From: Dehalococcoidia bacterium
GTDB lineage: Bacteria; Chloroflexota; Dehalococcoidia; SAR202; UBA826
Length of the DNA stretch: 12,076 bases
Direction of reading: 5' to 3'
Assembly (NCBI GenBank): GCA_012965485.1
Contig: DTSF01000135.1
Location: 1-12,076, forward strand
Positions 1-6,168 of the stretch are shown one piece after another. Below the pieces are notes generated by a model. It had not been told where the DNA came from. It saw nothing but the letters and a program-made list of their open reading frames with translations, and ran no database searches. A program made the position numbers and the translations under genes. Numbering within the stretch: the stretch's first letter is position 1; each line of letters starts with the position of its first letter.

Positions 1-146
1 AAGAATTTGAAATTTCTGGAAAAGTAATTTACTTGTAAGTCCCACGATCGAATATCTCCTGCAAATTCATGGCAAAATATAATCGTGTCACCTGTACCGT
101 GGGCTTCGTAATAAATGTCTATTCCGTTGATCGGTGCATGTGGCAT
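1..146 (-). CDS. Alpha/beta hydrolase, N-terminal fragment (runs off left edge)
   Basis: Reading the - strand from ATG at 146-144 gives 48 open codons to the window edge. The start MPHAPINGIDIYYEAHG is the usual opening strand pair of alpha/beta-fold hydrolases. It is followed by a hydrophobic beta strand ending in CHEFAGDIRSWD, which matches the HGxxxxxxxW oxyanion-hole region of the family with HE in place of HG. A strong ribosome site (AAGGAG, reverse complement of 153-158) lies about 6 nt before the ATG and supports this start. The nucleophile elbow and the Asp/His of the triad lie outside the window, so substrate and activity cannot be judged. It is divergent from the methyltransferase operon and shares the 147-287 control region with it. 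Fold assignment is fairly sure; function is unknown. Confidence 0.75.
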   Translation of the reverse strand, partial: MPHAPINGIDIYYEAHGTGDTIIFCHEFAGDIRSWDLQVNYFSRNFKF

Positions 147-204
147 AACCCTCTCCTTTAGGAACCCTGTTAAGAATTATTGAGTTATAACACAACAATC
201 AGAA

Positions 205-244
205 ATAGGCATGTGGAGGTCGTAGCTTCTGTATGTTTGCCTAT
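205..244. repeat. Inverted repeat, possible operator upstream of the methyltransferase operon
   Basis: ATAGGCA at 205-211 is the exact reverse complement of TGCCTAT at 238-244, with 26 nt between the arms. The right arm ends 5 nt before the TATAAT box at 250-255, so a bound protein would cover the -35 position of the presumed operon promoter. Arms this short can arise by chance, and no known regulator motif was recognised. Confidence 0.3.
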
Positions 245-249
245 GGAAC

Positions 250-255
250 TATAAT
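250..255 (+). promoter_or_regulatory. Candidate -10 box (TATAAT) of the methyltransferase operon
   Basis: This is a 6/6 match to the sigma70 -10 consensus, 32 nt before the TTG start at 288, predicting a leader of about 25 nt. The bases at the expected -35 position (about 227-232) are TTCTGT, a poor match. The assignment rests on the -10 box and its position only. Confidence 0.4.
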
Positions 256-287
256 GGCTATGATTATGTTCCTCTAGGATAAGAAAT

Positions 288-629
288 TTGAAAGTACGAT
301 TAATGTATTGGAAGGAAATTCCAGTACAGGTGCAGGCGACCAATGACTCTGAAACCCAATCCCTACCGTTGGATTCGAGATTCCAAGAGGCTGTAGATGC
401 GATTTCTATGATGGAAGGAAGTTATGGTTCGGATGAATACCTTGACGCATGGGAATGGGGCGAATATTTTGAAATGCCTGGAGAGTTGGATGATGTCTTG
501 AAGTCCGTGGTAGATCGTTACAACAAAGGAATGCCGCAAAATTTTGTGGCCAAGTTGAGGGATTTACATACAAATGGGTCTCGAACCCCCAGTGCAGGAT
601 CCATCGACGGATGGATAGAATCGAATTAG
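288..629 (+). CDS. PF13769-type small protein ('virulence factor' family name), first gene of corrinoid operon
   Basis: The 113-aa product has the pattern I associate with Pfam PF13769: YWKEIPVQVQA near the N-terminus (residues 7-17), then RFQEAVDAISM (31-41), SDEYLDAWEWGEY (48-60) and a C-terminal NFVAKLRDLH (85-94). It is short, acidic and Trp/Tyr-rich, with no signal peptide or membrane segment. The family has a virulence-derived name but no established reaction that I know of. Its place here, 15 bp before a homocysteine methyltransferase and ahead of a corrinoid protein and its reactivase, suggests an accessory role in cobamide methyl transfer (inference). The start is TTG at 288 with only a weak AGGA-type ribosome site. 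The in-frame ATG at 303 is the alternative, but it would cut into the conserved N-terminus. Confidence 0.75.
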   Translation: MKVRLMYWKEIPVQVQATNDSETQSLPLDSRFQEAVDAISMMEGSYGSDEYLDAWEWGEYFEMPGELDDVLKSVVDRYNKGMPQNFVAKLRDLHTNGSRTPSAGSIDGWIESN

Positions 630-644
630 AAGGTCAAAAACAAA

Positions 645-1547
645 ATGAATTTAAACTCCCCCGGCATACTTGATCGAATATCTAATGGAGAGGTGCTGGT
701 TTCAGATGGAGCGACCGGAACTTTTTTGCAGCAAAAGGGCCTGAAGCCCGGCGGATGTCCTGAAGAGTTCAATGTAAGTCACCCTGAAATTGTCCGAGGA
801 ATGGCAAAATCCTACTTTGATGCGGGATCTGACATGGTTCTCACTAATTCTTTTGGTGGCACCAAATTTCGGCAAATCCATTACGGGTTTGGAGACAAAG
901 TAGACGAATTTAACAGGCTCGCAGCTGAGCACGCAAAAAGCCAGTCGAAGCCAGGGACCTTCGTATGTGGATCTGTAGGCCCAAGTGGTGAATTCCTGGA
1001 ACCTTTGGGGGCTGTCTCTGAAGAAGAGCTGTATCAGGCCTTTTGTAATCAGGTGATTTCCTTAGAACAAGGCGGGGCTGACGGAGTAGTTATAGAAACT
1101 ATGACAGCCCTTGATGAGGCCTCCATAGCTATCAGAGCGGCTAAAGAAAACACCAATCTAACCGTAATATCCACTATGACCTTTGATAAAGGTCCAAAGG
1201 GGTACTTTACAATGATGGGTATAACACCTGAACAGGCCGCAGTCGAATTGGTTAAGTCAGGGGCCGATATTGTGGGAACCAATTGCGGAAACGGAATAGA
1301 TAACATGATAGAGATAGCATCCATGATGAGAGATGCTACCGACTCTCCACTACTGGTTCATTCAAACGCTGGGATCCCATCCCTTAAAGGTGGAGAAATA
1401 GTCTACCCTGAACCACCAAGCTACATGGCGGAAAGATTCATGAAGTTAAAGGAAATTGGAGTCAACATCATTGGTGGATGTTGTGGAACCGGACCAGATC
1501 ATATTTCCGCATTTTCAAAACTATTGGAAGAAAATCAAGGAATATAA
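645..1547 (+). CDS. Homocysteine S-methyltransferase-family protein (MetH N-module/BHMT-like)
   Basis: The 300-aa product is a single Hcy-binding TIM barrel (PF02574). DGATGT is at residues 21-26, TNSFGGT at 67-73, and ETM at 151-153 follows a GADGVVI strand. The three zinc-ligand cysteines are intact: C214 in GTNCGNG and C279/C280 in GGCCGTGPDHI. In this family zinc activates the homocysteine thiol to accept a methyl group from methylcobalamin (MetH), S-methylmethionine (MmuM) or betaine (BHMT). The opening resembles the MetH N-terminal module more than MmuM (impression, not an alignment). With a corrinoid protein and a reactivase in the same operon, methylcobamide is the likely direct donor (inference), and the product would be methionine. 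AAGG lies about 11 nt before the ATG. It is cytoplasmic and full length for a stand-alone family member. The family call is sure; the exact methyl donor is not. Confidence 0.9.
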   Translation: MNLNSPGILDRISNGEVLVSDGATGTFLQQKGLKPGGCPEEFNVSHPEIVRGMAKSYFDAGSDMVLTNSFGGTKFRQIHYGFGDKVDEFNRLAAEHAKSQSKPGTFVCGSVGPSGEFLEPLGAVSEEELYQAFCNQVISLEQGGADGVVIETMTALDEASIAIRAAKENTNLTVISTMTFDKGPKGYFTMMGITPEQAAVELVKSGADIVGTNCGNGIDNMIEIASMMRDATDSPLLVHSNAGIPSLKGGEIVYPEPPSYMAERFMKLKEIGVNIIGGCCGTGPDHISAFSKLLEENQGI

Positions 1548-1549
1548 AC

Positions 1550-2224
1550 ATGAAACTTGTCTCCTACGATGGCCCTAGACCAAAAGATGTCATAGCAAAA
1601 TATGGCCGCTGTCTGGAACTAGTTCCTACAGACAAAAGATTCAATGAAATATCTGTAGGTCTATATGTGAAAAATTCTGTCTTCACAGTGTGGTCCTTCA
1701 GCACCAAAACTGGCGTAGAAAAACGGATCGGAGAGATTCGGGGCCTATTAGTATCCCTGGGAGGCATGACTCCAGTACCTGGGACGCATAATCAAGCCAA
1801 ATTCGAGTGCGGTTTAATCCATAGCAGGCCGGTCCGATTTCTACTGTCTCAAGCTGTTGGAAAAGATCCGAAATATACCACAAGCACTGCCGCAATGGAG
1901 ATAAAGGATAGTAAATCCAATTTAATCATCAAAGCGGAAGGATTTGATACAGACAACAGCCGGTGCTACCAGATATCTGTGAGTGGAGAGGCGAGAAATC
2001 CAGCTACGCGCCTGAGGATGATTATCGCAGGATTTTCCAAATACGGTGAAATGGACAAAATAGGAGATCAAGAAGTAGCTTTCGAGTGCCGCCGTAACCA
2101 CGATGACTTATTAAGGATTCTGCTACCGTATTCCCGGAACATAAGTAGTGTAGAAACGATGATGCAAGCAGAATCCATGAGGGGCCAAATGACCACTAGT
2201 ACATTAGGTTTCAGTCAAACATAA
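1550..2224 (+). CDS. Uncharacterised protein of two repeated ~93-aa modules
   Basis: I do not recognise this 224-aa protein. The start is ATG 1550, preceded by AAGGA 8 nt upstream and 2 nt after the previous stop; an upstream extension in frame would lie inside the preceding gene. The protein contains an internal duplication with a period of 93 residues. FEC (85-87), H91, R96 and LL (98-99) recur as FEC (178-180), H184, R189 and LL (191-192). Each is preceded by a helix with R..I..G (59-65 and 154-161) and a GGM/GEM turn (71-73, 166-168). Each module looks like beta strands followed by an amphipathic helix and then the C-x3-H motif. There is no signal peptide or membrane segment. Sitting between the homocysteine and UroD-type methyltransferases, it is probably a scaffold or accessory subunit; C-x3-H could bind metal or cofactor, but this is speculation. 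The C-terminus (from about 200) is Met/Ser/Thr-rich and likely disordered. Confidence 0.85.
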   Translation: MKLVSYDGPRPKDVIAKYGRCLELVPTDKRFNEISVGLYVKNSVFTVWSFSTKTGVEKRIGEIRGLLVSLGGMTPVPGTHNQAKFECGLIHSRPVRFLLSQAVGKDPKYTTSTAAMEIKDSKSNLIIKAEGFDTDNSRCYQISVSGEARNPATRLRMIIAGFSKYGEMDKIGDQEVAFECRRNHDDLLRILLPYSRNISSVETMMQAESMRGQMTTSTLGFSQT

Positions 2225-2243
2225 ATCAAGGAGCGTTTGAGAA

Positions 2244-3281
2244 ATGCCTTACCAAGAAACGATGTCGTCCAAAGAACGGGTGATGAACGCTTTAGCTGGT
2301 AACCCTGTCGACAGAACGCCGGCTGTGAATCCAACCAATGTTGCGACAGTGGAATTGATGGATCTGGTAGATGCTCCTTTCCCATACGCGTGCCAGGACG
2401 GAGAAATGGCAGCCAGGTTAGCTGCGACTGGATATACGGAATTAGGTTTCGATTCTATTTCACCTTATTTCAGCATAATACAAGAGTCATCCGCTCTAGG
2501 ATGTGAAATGCAATGGGAAGAAAAAGACAACTGGCCCACGGTGCGAATGTATAACCCCATTTGGAAGTCTGCTGATGATGTAAAGATACCGGCGGACATA
2601 CTGGAACACCGAGACATGAAGGCTATAACTGACTCAATCAGAATGCTGAAAGACGAGTTTGGAAATGAAGTAGCTATTCTTGGAAAAACGATGGGTCCAT
2701 GGACTCTCGCCTATCATGTCTTTGGGGTGGAGAGTTTTTTGTTGGGCACAGTGGACAATCCAGATGAAACAAAGAAGGCTTTAGAAAAATTAAAGGAGAT
2801 TTCCATACTTTTCGGACAAGCCCAGATAGATGCAGGAGCTGATGCACTGACATTCCCCGATCACGCCACAGGTGATCTAGTAAGTGGGGAATATTACAAA
2901 GAATTTTTGCAAGATATTCATACTGAAATGGTAGATGAATTGGAAGCACCTCTTATTTTGCACATATGCGGGAAAACCGTCGACAGAATGCCATATATTG
3001 CCAAAACAGGAATGGCCTCTTTCCATTTTGATTCGAAAAATGATCCCCAAGAAGCTATGGACGCTGTAGATGGGGGGATCACTCTTGTGGGAAATATAAA
3101 TAATCCGGAAACTCTGTACGCCAGAGGCCCTGAGGAAGTAAGGCAAGAGGTATACAAATGTTTGGAGGCTGGTGTCCAGATGGTTGGGCCAGAATGCGCA
3201 GTGCCATTGGCGACCAAAATAGAAAACCTGATGGAGATTCCTTTGGCAATTAAAGATTGGACCGCTGAAAGGCATGGGTAA
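2244..3281 (+). CDS. UroD/MtaA-family corrinoid methyltransferase
   Basis: The 345-aa product is a uroporphyrinogen-decarboxylase-fold protein (PF01208) of the methyltransferase branch that includes MtaA, MtbA and the CmuA N-domain. It opens with SSKERVMNALAGNPVDRTP (8-26), the typical start. The zinc motif H-x-C-x75-C is complete: H240 and C242 in LILHICGKT, and C318 in VGPECAVPL. That motif separates zinc thiol/methyl transferases from heme-pathway UroD. Other expected landmarks are GKTMGPWTLA (147-156), DAGADALTF.D (196-206) and LVGNINNP (281-288). In the family it moves methyl groups between a corrinoid protein and a substrate. No methyltetrahydrofolate enzyme is present, so I infer it loads the corrinoid from an unknown donor, or is an alternative acceptor enzyme. 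AAGGAG at 2228-2233 lies 10 nt before the ATG. The family is sure; the substrate is unknown. Confidence 0.9.
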   Translation: MPYQETMSSKERVMNALAGNPVDRTPAVNPTNVATVELMDLVDAPFPYACQDGEMAARLAATGYTELGFDSISPYFSIIQESSALGCEMQWEEKDNWPTVRMYNPIWKSADDVKIPADILEHRDMKAITDSIRMLKDEFGNEVAILGKTMGPWTLAYHVFGVESFLLGTVDNPDETKKALEKLKEISILFGQAQIDAGADALTFPDHATGDLVSGEYYKEFLQDIHTEMVDELEAPLILHICGKTVDRMPYIAKTGMASFHFDSKNDPQEAMDAVDGGITLVGNINNPETLYARGPEEVRQEVYKCLEAGVQMVGPECAVPLATKIENLMEIPLAIKDWTAERHG

Positions 3282-3311
3282 CCTATGTCTGATTATAATT
3301 TAGTCGTATAA

Positions 3312-3328
3312 TTGCACCTTGAGTGCAA
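3312..3328 (+). repeat. Small hairpin between UroD-type and corrinoid genes
   Basis: TTGCAC (3312-3317) pairs with GTGCAA (3323-3328) around a CTTGA loop. No T-run follows directly, so it is not a convincing terminator. It may protect or process the mRNA between the two genes, or be incidental. Confidence 0.3.
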
Positions 3329-3348
3329 ATTTATGTTTGATTTCTAAT
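3319..3348 (+). promoter_or_regulatory. Candidate internal promoter for corrinoid protein gene
   Basis: TTGAGT (3319-3324, 4/6) and TCTAAT (3343-3348, 5/6) are separated by 18 nt in the 106-nt gap before the corrinoid gene. This predicts a start near 3355 and a leader of about 33 nt. This is the longest gap within the eight-gene run, which supports separate extra expression of the carrier protein. The match is moderate only. Confidence 0.35.
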
Positions 3349-3356
3349 GAAACATA
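3332..3356 (+). repeat. Second small hairpin in the same gap
   Basis: TATGTTT (3332-3338) pairs with AAACATA (3350-3356) around an 11-nt loop. It overlaps the candidate -10 box at 3343-3348, so it may be either a DNA-level operator or an mRNA 5'-end structure, or chance in AT-rich DNA. Confidence 0.25.
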
Positions 3357-3387
3357 GCTCAATAAATGTCAGAGGTTCGTTTACCCT

Positions 3388-4146
3388 ATGCCAGTAACTA
3401 ATAAAGATTTGGAGGCGGAGTTAGGGTATGTGACCAACCCCGCAGAACAGCAGCACATTAGAAGCCTGTGGGACAAATCAGATCCCCTAATGCAAGACAT
3501 ATCGGTTTCTTTGATAAAAGGAGACAATAATCGAGTTGACCAATTGACCAAAGAGGCCTTAGAAGCTGGGTTTTCAGCCAATACAATTCTAGATGATGGC
3601 CTCATAGCAGGAATGGCGATTGTAGGTGTGAAATTCAGAGACAACCTGATCTTCGTACCAGAAGTGCTTGTTGCCGCAAGAGCTATGAAAGCTGGTATGG
3701 CACACGTCGACCCAATTCTATCGGCTTCAGGTATAGAGCCTGTTGGTACTGTGGTAATGGGAACAGTGAAAGGGGATCTACATGATATTGGAAAAAATCT
3801 TTGTAACATGATGCTGAGTGGAGCCGGTTTCACTGTTATAGATTTGGGTGTAGACACATCCCCAGAGGAGTTCATAGAAGCAGTTGAGGAGAATGAAGCT
3901 GGGATTTTAGGAATGTCTGCATTATTAACAACCACGATGCCTAATATGGGTAGAACCATCGACGCATTCGAAGAAGTTGAGATGCGAGAGCGGGTGAAAA
4001 TTATGGTTGGAGGAGCCCCGCTTTCCCAGGAATTTGCCGACGACATGGGTGCGGATGGTTACGGAAAGGATGCTATGTCCTGTGTGGAATTAGCCAAAAC
4101 TTTTGTGAGCCCCGACACTGAGCCTTCAATAAGCCCGCTGGGTTAA
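3388..4146 (+). CDS. Corrinoid (B12-binding) methyl-carrier protein, MtbC/MtaC-like
   Basis: The 252-aa product has the two domains of methyltransferase corrinoid proteins. A helical cap (PF02607-like, about residues 36-115) contains GLIAGMAIVGVKFRDN and the FVPEVLVAARAMKAGM helix. A Rossmann-like B12-binding domain follows (about 119-240). The base-off signature is intact: G129-D130-L-H132-D-I-G135, with H132 the expected lower axial ligand of cobalt. SALLTTTM (177-184) and GGAPLSQEFADDMGADGYG (208-226) form the dimethylbenzimidazole-tail pocket. A charged N-terminal extension of about 35 residues precedes the cap and is longer than in minimal MtaC/MtbC; it may dock a partner. The only ribosome-site candidate is AGAGG, about 12 nt upstream, and no other in-frame start is available. 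Its job is to carry the methyl group as methyl-Co(III) between the donor-side and acceptor-side enzymes of this operon. It is cytoplasmic. Confidence 0.93.
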   Translation: MPVTNKDLEAELGYVTNPAEQQHIRSLWDKSDPLMQDISVSLIKGDNNRVDQLTKEALEAGFSANTILDDGLIAGMAIVGVKFRDNLIFVPEVLVAARAMKAGMAHVDPILSASGIEPVGTVVMGTVKGDLHDIGKNLCNMMLSGAGFTVIDLGVDTSPEEFIEAVEENEAGILGMSALLTTTMPNMGRTIDAFEEVEMRERVKIMVGGAPLSQEFADDMGADGYGKDAMSCVELAKTFVSPDTEPSISPLG

Positions 4147-4183
4147 ACCCTATCAAATATTTTGTGGCCAACGAGACAAAAAT

Positions 4184-4429
4184 ATGGAACCAGTCGACCA
4201 AGAAAAATATAGGAAGAGTTTAGGAAGGCTTGAATCAATTTTCAAGTCTATCTCAGATACAGTCTCAGAAGTGTCCACATCGAGATGCCCTTACAAAAAT
4301 GTTGAGGACAGGTGCACCGCGAAATTTGGTTGCCGCAACCAAGATAGACCAGGCACAGTTGGAAAATTGTACCTTTGTCTTGGAAGTGATGACCTAGATT
4401 ATCGCTCGGCGTGGGAACCCAGCAATTAG
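4184..4429 (+). CDS. Small four-cysteine protein of unknown function
   Basis: I do not recognise this 81-aa protein. An amphipathic charged helix (about 1-30) is followed by a basic stretch with four cysteines at 35, 44, 50 and 65 (C-x8-C-x5-C-x14-C), including SRCPYKN and CTAKFGCRNQ. The spacing suits a Zn or Fe-S site, but no named family fits. Evidence that it is real: it fills the space between corrinoid carrier and reactivase (37 bp and 77 bp gaps), reads on the same strand, uses the same codons as its neighbours and has no overlapping alternative. The ribosome site is weak (GAGACAAAAAT before the ATG), so low or coupled translation is possible. A role in electron delivery to cobalt or as an adaptor between carrier and reactivase is only a suggestion. 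Confidence 0.65.
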   Translation: MEPVDQEKYRKSLGRLESIFKSISDTVSEVSTSRCPYKNVEDRCTAKFGCRNQDRPGTVGKLYLCLGSDDLDYRSAWEPSN

Positions 4430-4441
4430 CCTGAAGGCTAA
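4426..4441 (+). terminator. Hairpin at the stop codon of the four-Cys gene, possible attenuator
   Basis: TTAGCC-TGAA-GGCTAA is a perfect 6-bp stem with a 4-nt loop and overlaps the TAG stop (4427-4429). A loose pyrimidine-rich run (TTCTTTCTTT, 4449-4458) begins 7 nt later. This is weak as an intrinsic terminator but could lower read-through into the reactivase gene, which is usually needed in smaller amounts than the corrinoid protein. Confidence 0.35.
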
Positions 4442-4506
4442 CAGCACATTCTTTCTTTGCGCACTGTAGAATTCACCTAACCAAATACACTCTGAAGGTA
4501 TAACCA

Positions 4507-6135
4507 ATGTCTCCCGTTTTCGCCGACGGCAAAGAATATCCAATAGGTCCTCAAAAAACGATATTTGATTACGCCGATGATCTTGAGATTAGAGTTCCGA
4601 CCGCATGTGGTAGAAACGGAGAATGCCATGAGTGCGTGGTGGAAATAAAAAAAGGGATGGAATCTCTAAATCAACTAACCCAAGAAGAAACTTTCTTAAG
4701 AGGTAATTACAGGTTGGCCTGTCAAGCTGTAGTCAAAGATTTAACATCGAATGTTGAATTCACCACGCTAAGAAGGCAACCAAAAATTTTAACCTCAGGA
4801 GTGAAGAGGCCTGTTAAATTAGACAGCGTTGTTACCAAAAGAGATGACAGAGTCTTCATAGAGGAAATGGATGCGGACAGATATCAGGGGCATATTTTAG
4901 GGTTGGCAGGGGATATTGGAACCACCACCATAGTGTTGAGCATCGTAGACCTGGAAAGTGGAGACATCTTAACCTCTTCCTCTTTTGAGAACCCACAAAG
5001 ATTTGGGGGGTCTGACGTAATGAACAGGATTTCCTATGATGGTGGACCAAATAAAGGTGAATTAAAAAAGGTATTGCTGTCATCGATCAATTATGAAATA
5101 GGTGAAATGCTTAGCGAACATAAAATTCATCGAAGGAGAATTTATGACGCTGTACTAGTCGGAAACACTACAATGAGGGACATACTTTTTGGTGTAAATG
5201 TACAATCGGTAGGGGAAAAACCCTACAAATCGATTATTCAACATGATATGGAATCTGGTTCACGAGAATCCACTGCGATTAATATAAGCGCAAAAGAACT
5301 TGGTCTGCGAATATTCCCTCAGGCTCGAATCTATAGCGGTCCTATAATTGGGTCTCACGTAGGTGCCGATGTAGCAGCTGACTTACTGGCGATAAGGGCT
5401 GAAGAATCCGAAAACCCTATAATGTTAGTAGATATAGGCACCAATACTGAAGTTGTAATAGGAACCAGAGATAAAATGGTCGCAGCCTCCTGCCCTGCTG
5501 GACCAGCTTTTGAGGGTGGCGAGATAACATACGGGATGCCTGGGTACGAAGGGGCTGTTGAATCCGTGAAAATTCAAGATGGCATTTTGGAGATCGACAC
5601 TATAGGAGATGCCGGTATCCAAGGGATCTGTGGGTCGGGGTTGATTGATTTGTTAGCCGAGCTGAGAAAATCCAATTTGATGACCGAACTCGGAGTTTAT
5701 TCAAATGGAGATAATGAATACATATTTTCTGAAAAAGAAAATATGGCTCTGTATCGATCCGACATTAGTGCCCTGGCTCAGGCGAAATCTGCCAACTACT
5801 GTGGACAATATTTGGCGCTAAGGCATTTCGGCGCTCCGATTCGTAAGATATCCAAACTGTACCTCGCTGGAGGTTTCGCAAACTACATAAATTCATCAAA
5901 TGCTAGGGACATCGGCTTTATAGCCAATTTCCCCTTAAAAAAGATCGAAAAGGTAGGAAATGCTTCAATCGAAGGCGCAATGTTAATGCTTAAATCAATC
6001 AAAATGAGAATGGAAATAGAAAAGCTAGTATTGGGCATAGACCATTTGGAATTGGAAACTGTCCCGGATTTCTTCGAAGTTTTTGTCGAAGGGTGTATGT
6101 TTAATCCGATGCCGAGAGATTTAACATCAATTTAA
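4507..6135 (+). CDS. Corrinoid protein reactivase, RACo/RamA-like (2Fe-2S ferredoxin + ASKHA ATPase)
   Basis: The 542-aa product has an N-terminal plant-type 2Fe-2S domain with C34, C40, C43 and C72 (C-x5-C-x2-C-x28-C). A short linker/middle region (about 80-125) leads to the ASKHA ATPase domain typical of RACo (PF14574-like). Nucleotide-binding elements are AGDIGTTT (134-141), LVGNTTMRD (217-225), VDIGTNTEVV (308-317), GPAFEGGEI (332-340), GICGSGLIDL (373-382) and LAGGFANYI (453-461). In the family, ATP-driven electron transfer reduces accidentally oxidised Co(II) to the active Co(I). Its presence predicts a Co(I)/methyl-Co(III) cycle for the carrier encoded two genes upstream. It replaces the adenosylmethionine-dependent activation domain of MetH. 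At 542 aa it is somewhat shorter than the roughly 600-640 aa of classical RACo, with a reduced linker. GAAGG lies about 8 nt before the ATG. Confidence 0.93.
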   Translation: MSPVFADGKEYPIGPQKTIFDYADDLEIRVPTACGRNGECHECVVEIKKGMESLNQLTQEETFLRGNYRLACQAVVKDLTSNVEFTTLRRQPKILTSGVKRPVKLDSVVTKRDDRVFIEEMDADRYQGHILGLAGDIGTTTIVLSIVDLESGDILTSSSFENPQRFGGSDVMNRISYDGGPNKGELKKVLLSSINYEIGEMLSEHKIHRRRIYDAVLVGNTTMRDILFGVNVQSVGEKPYKSIIQHDMESGSRESTAINISAKELGLRIFPQARIYSGPIIGSHVGADVAADLLAIRAEESENPIMLVDIGTNTEVVIGTRDKMVAASCPAGPAFEGGEITYGMPGYEGAVESVKIQDGILEIDTIGDAGIQGICGSGLIDLLAELRKSNLMTELGVYSNGDNEYIFSEKENMALYRSDISALAQAKSANYCGQYLALRHFGAPIRKISKLYLAGGFANYINSSNARDIGFIANFPLKKIEKVGNASIEGAMLMLKSIKMRMEIEKLVLGIDHLELETVPDFFEVFVEGCMFNPMPRDLTSI

Positions 6136-6168
6136 TTGTTAAGAAGCCTTAATAAAAGGGAGAAATAA

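Larger units (their letters stand above)
147..287. promoter_or_regulatory. Divergent intergenic control region
   Basis: These 141 bases separate the leftward hydrolase from the rightward methyltransferase operon and must carry promoters for both. On the + strand there is a perfect TATAAT at 250-255. It lacks a convincing -35 at the proper distance, which may mean that activation is needed. The palindrome GTTATAAC at 184-191 could supply a -10 element for the leftward gene. A 7-bp inverted repeat (205-211 with 238-244) sits just upstream of the TATAAT. No tRNA, small ORF with a ribosome site, or known riboswitch fold was recognised; in particular I saw no clear cobalamin-riboswitch B12-box. 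Confidence 0.55.

Noticed and set aside
147..287. Cobalamin riboswitch upstream of the corrinoid operon
   Set aside because: The region is short, no B12-box-like conserved core was seen, and the presumed leader is only about 25 nt.
1178..1194. GACCTTT-GAT-AAAGGTC inverted repeat in the homocysteine methyltransferase gene
   Set aside because: It has short 7-bp arms in coding sequence that encodes a conserved strand, and is likely incidental.
2877..3275. 132-codon - strand open frame inside the UroD-type gene
   Set aside because: It overlaps the zinc-site region of a well-supported gene and shows no recognisable protein features.
3381..4046. 221-codon open frame on the - strand opposite the corrinoid gene
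   Set aside because: It mirrors a gene with clear B12-binding motifs. Its product is Ser/Thr/Pro-rich low-complexity sequence typical of an antisense shadow, with no family motif.
6139..6152. TTAAG-AAGC-CTTAA mini-hairpin after the reactivase gene
   Set aside because: The stem is only 5 bp and AT-rich, with no T-run, so it is too weak to call a terminator.
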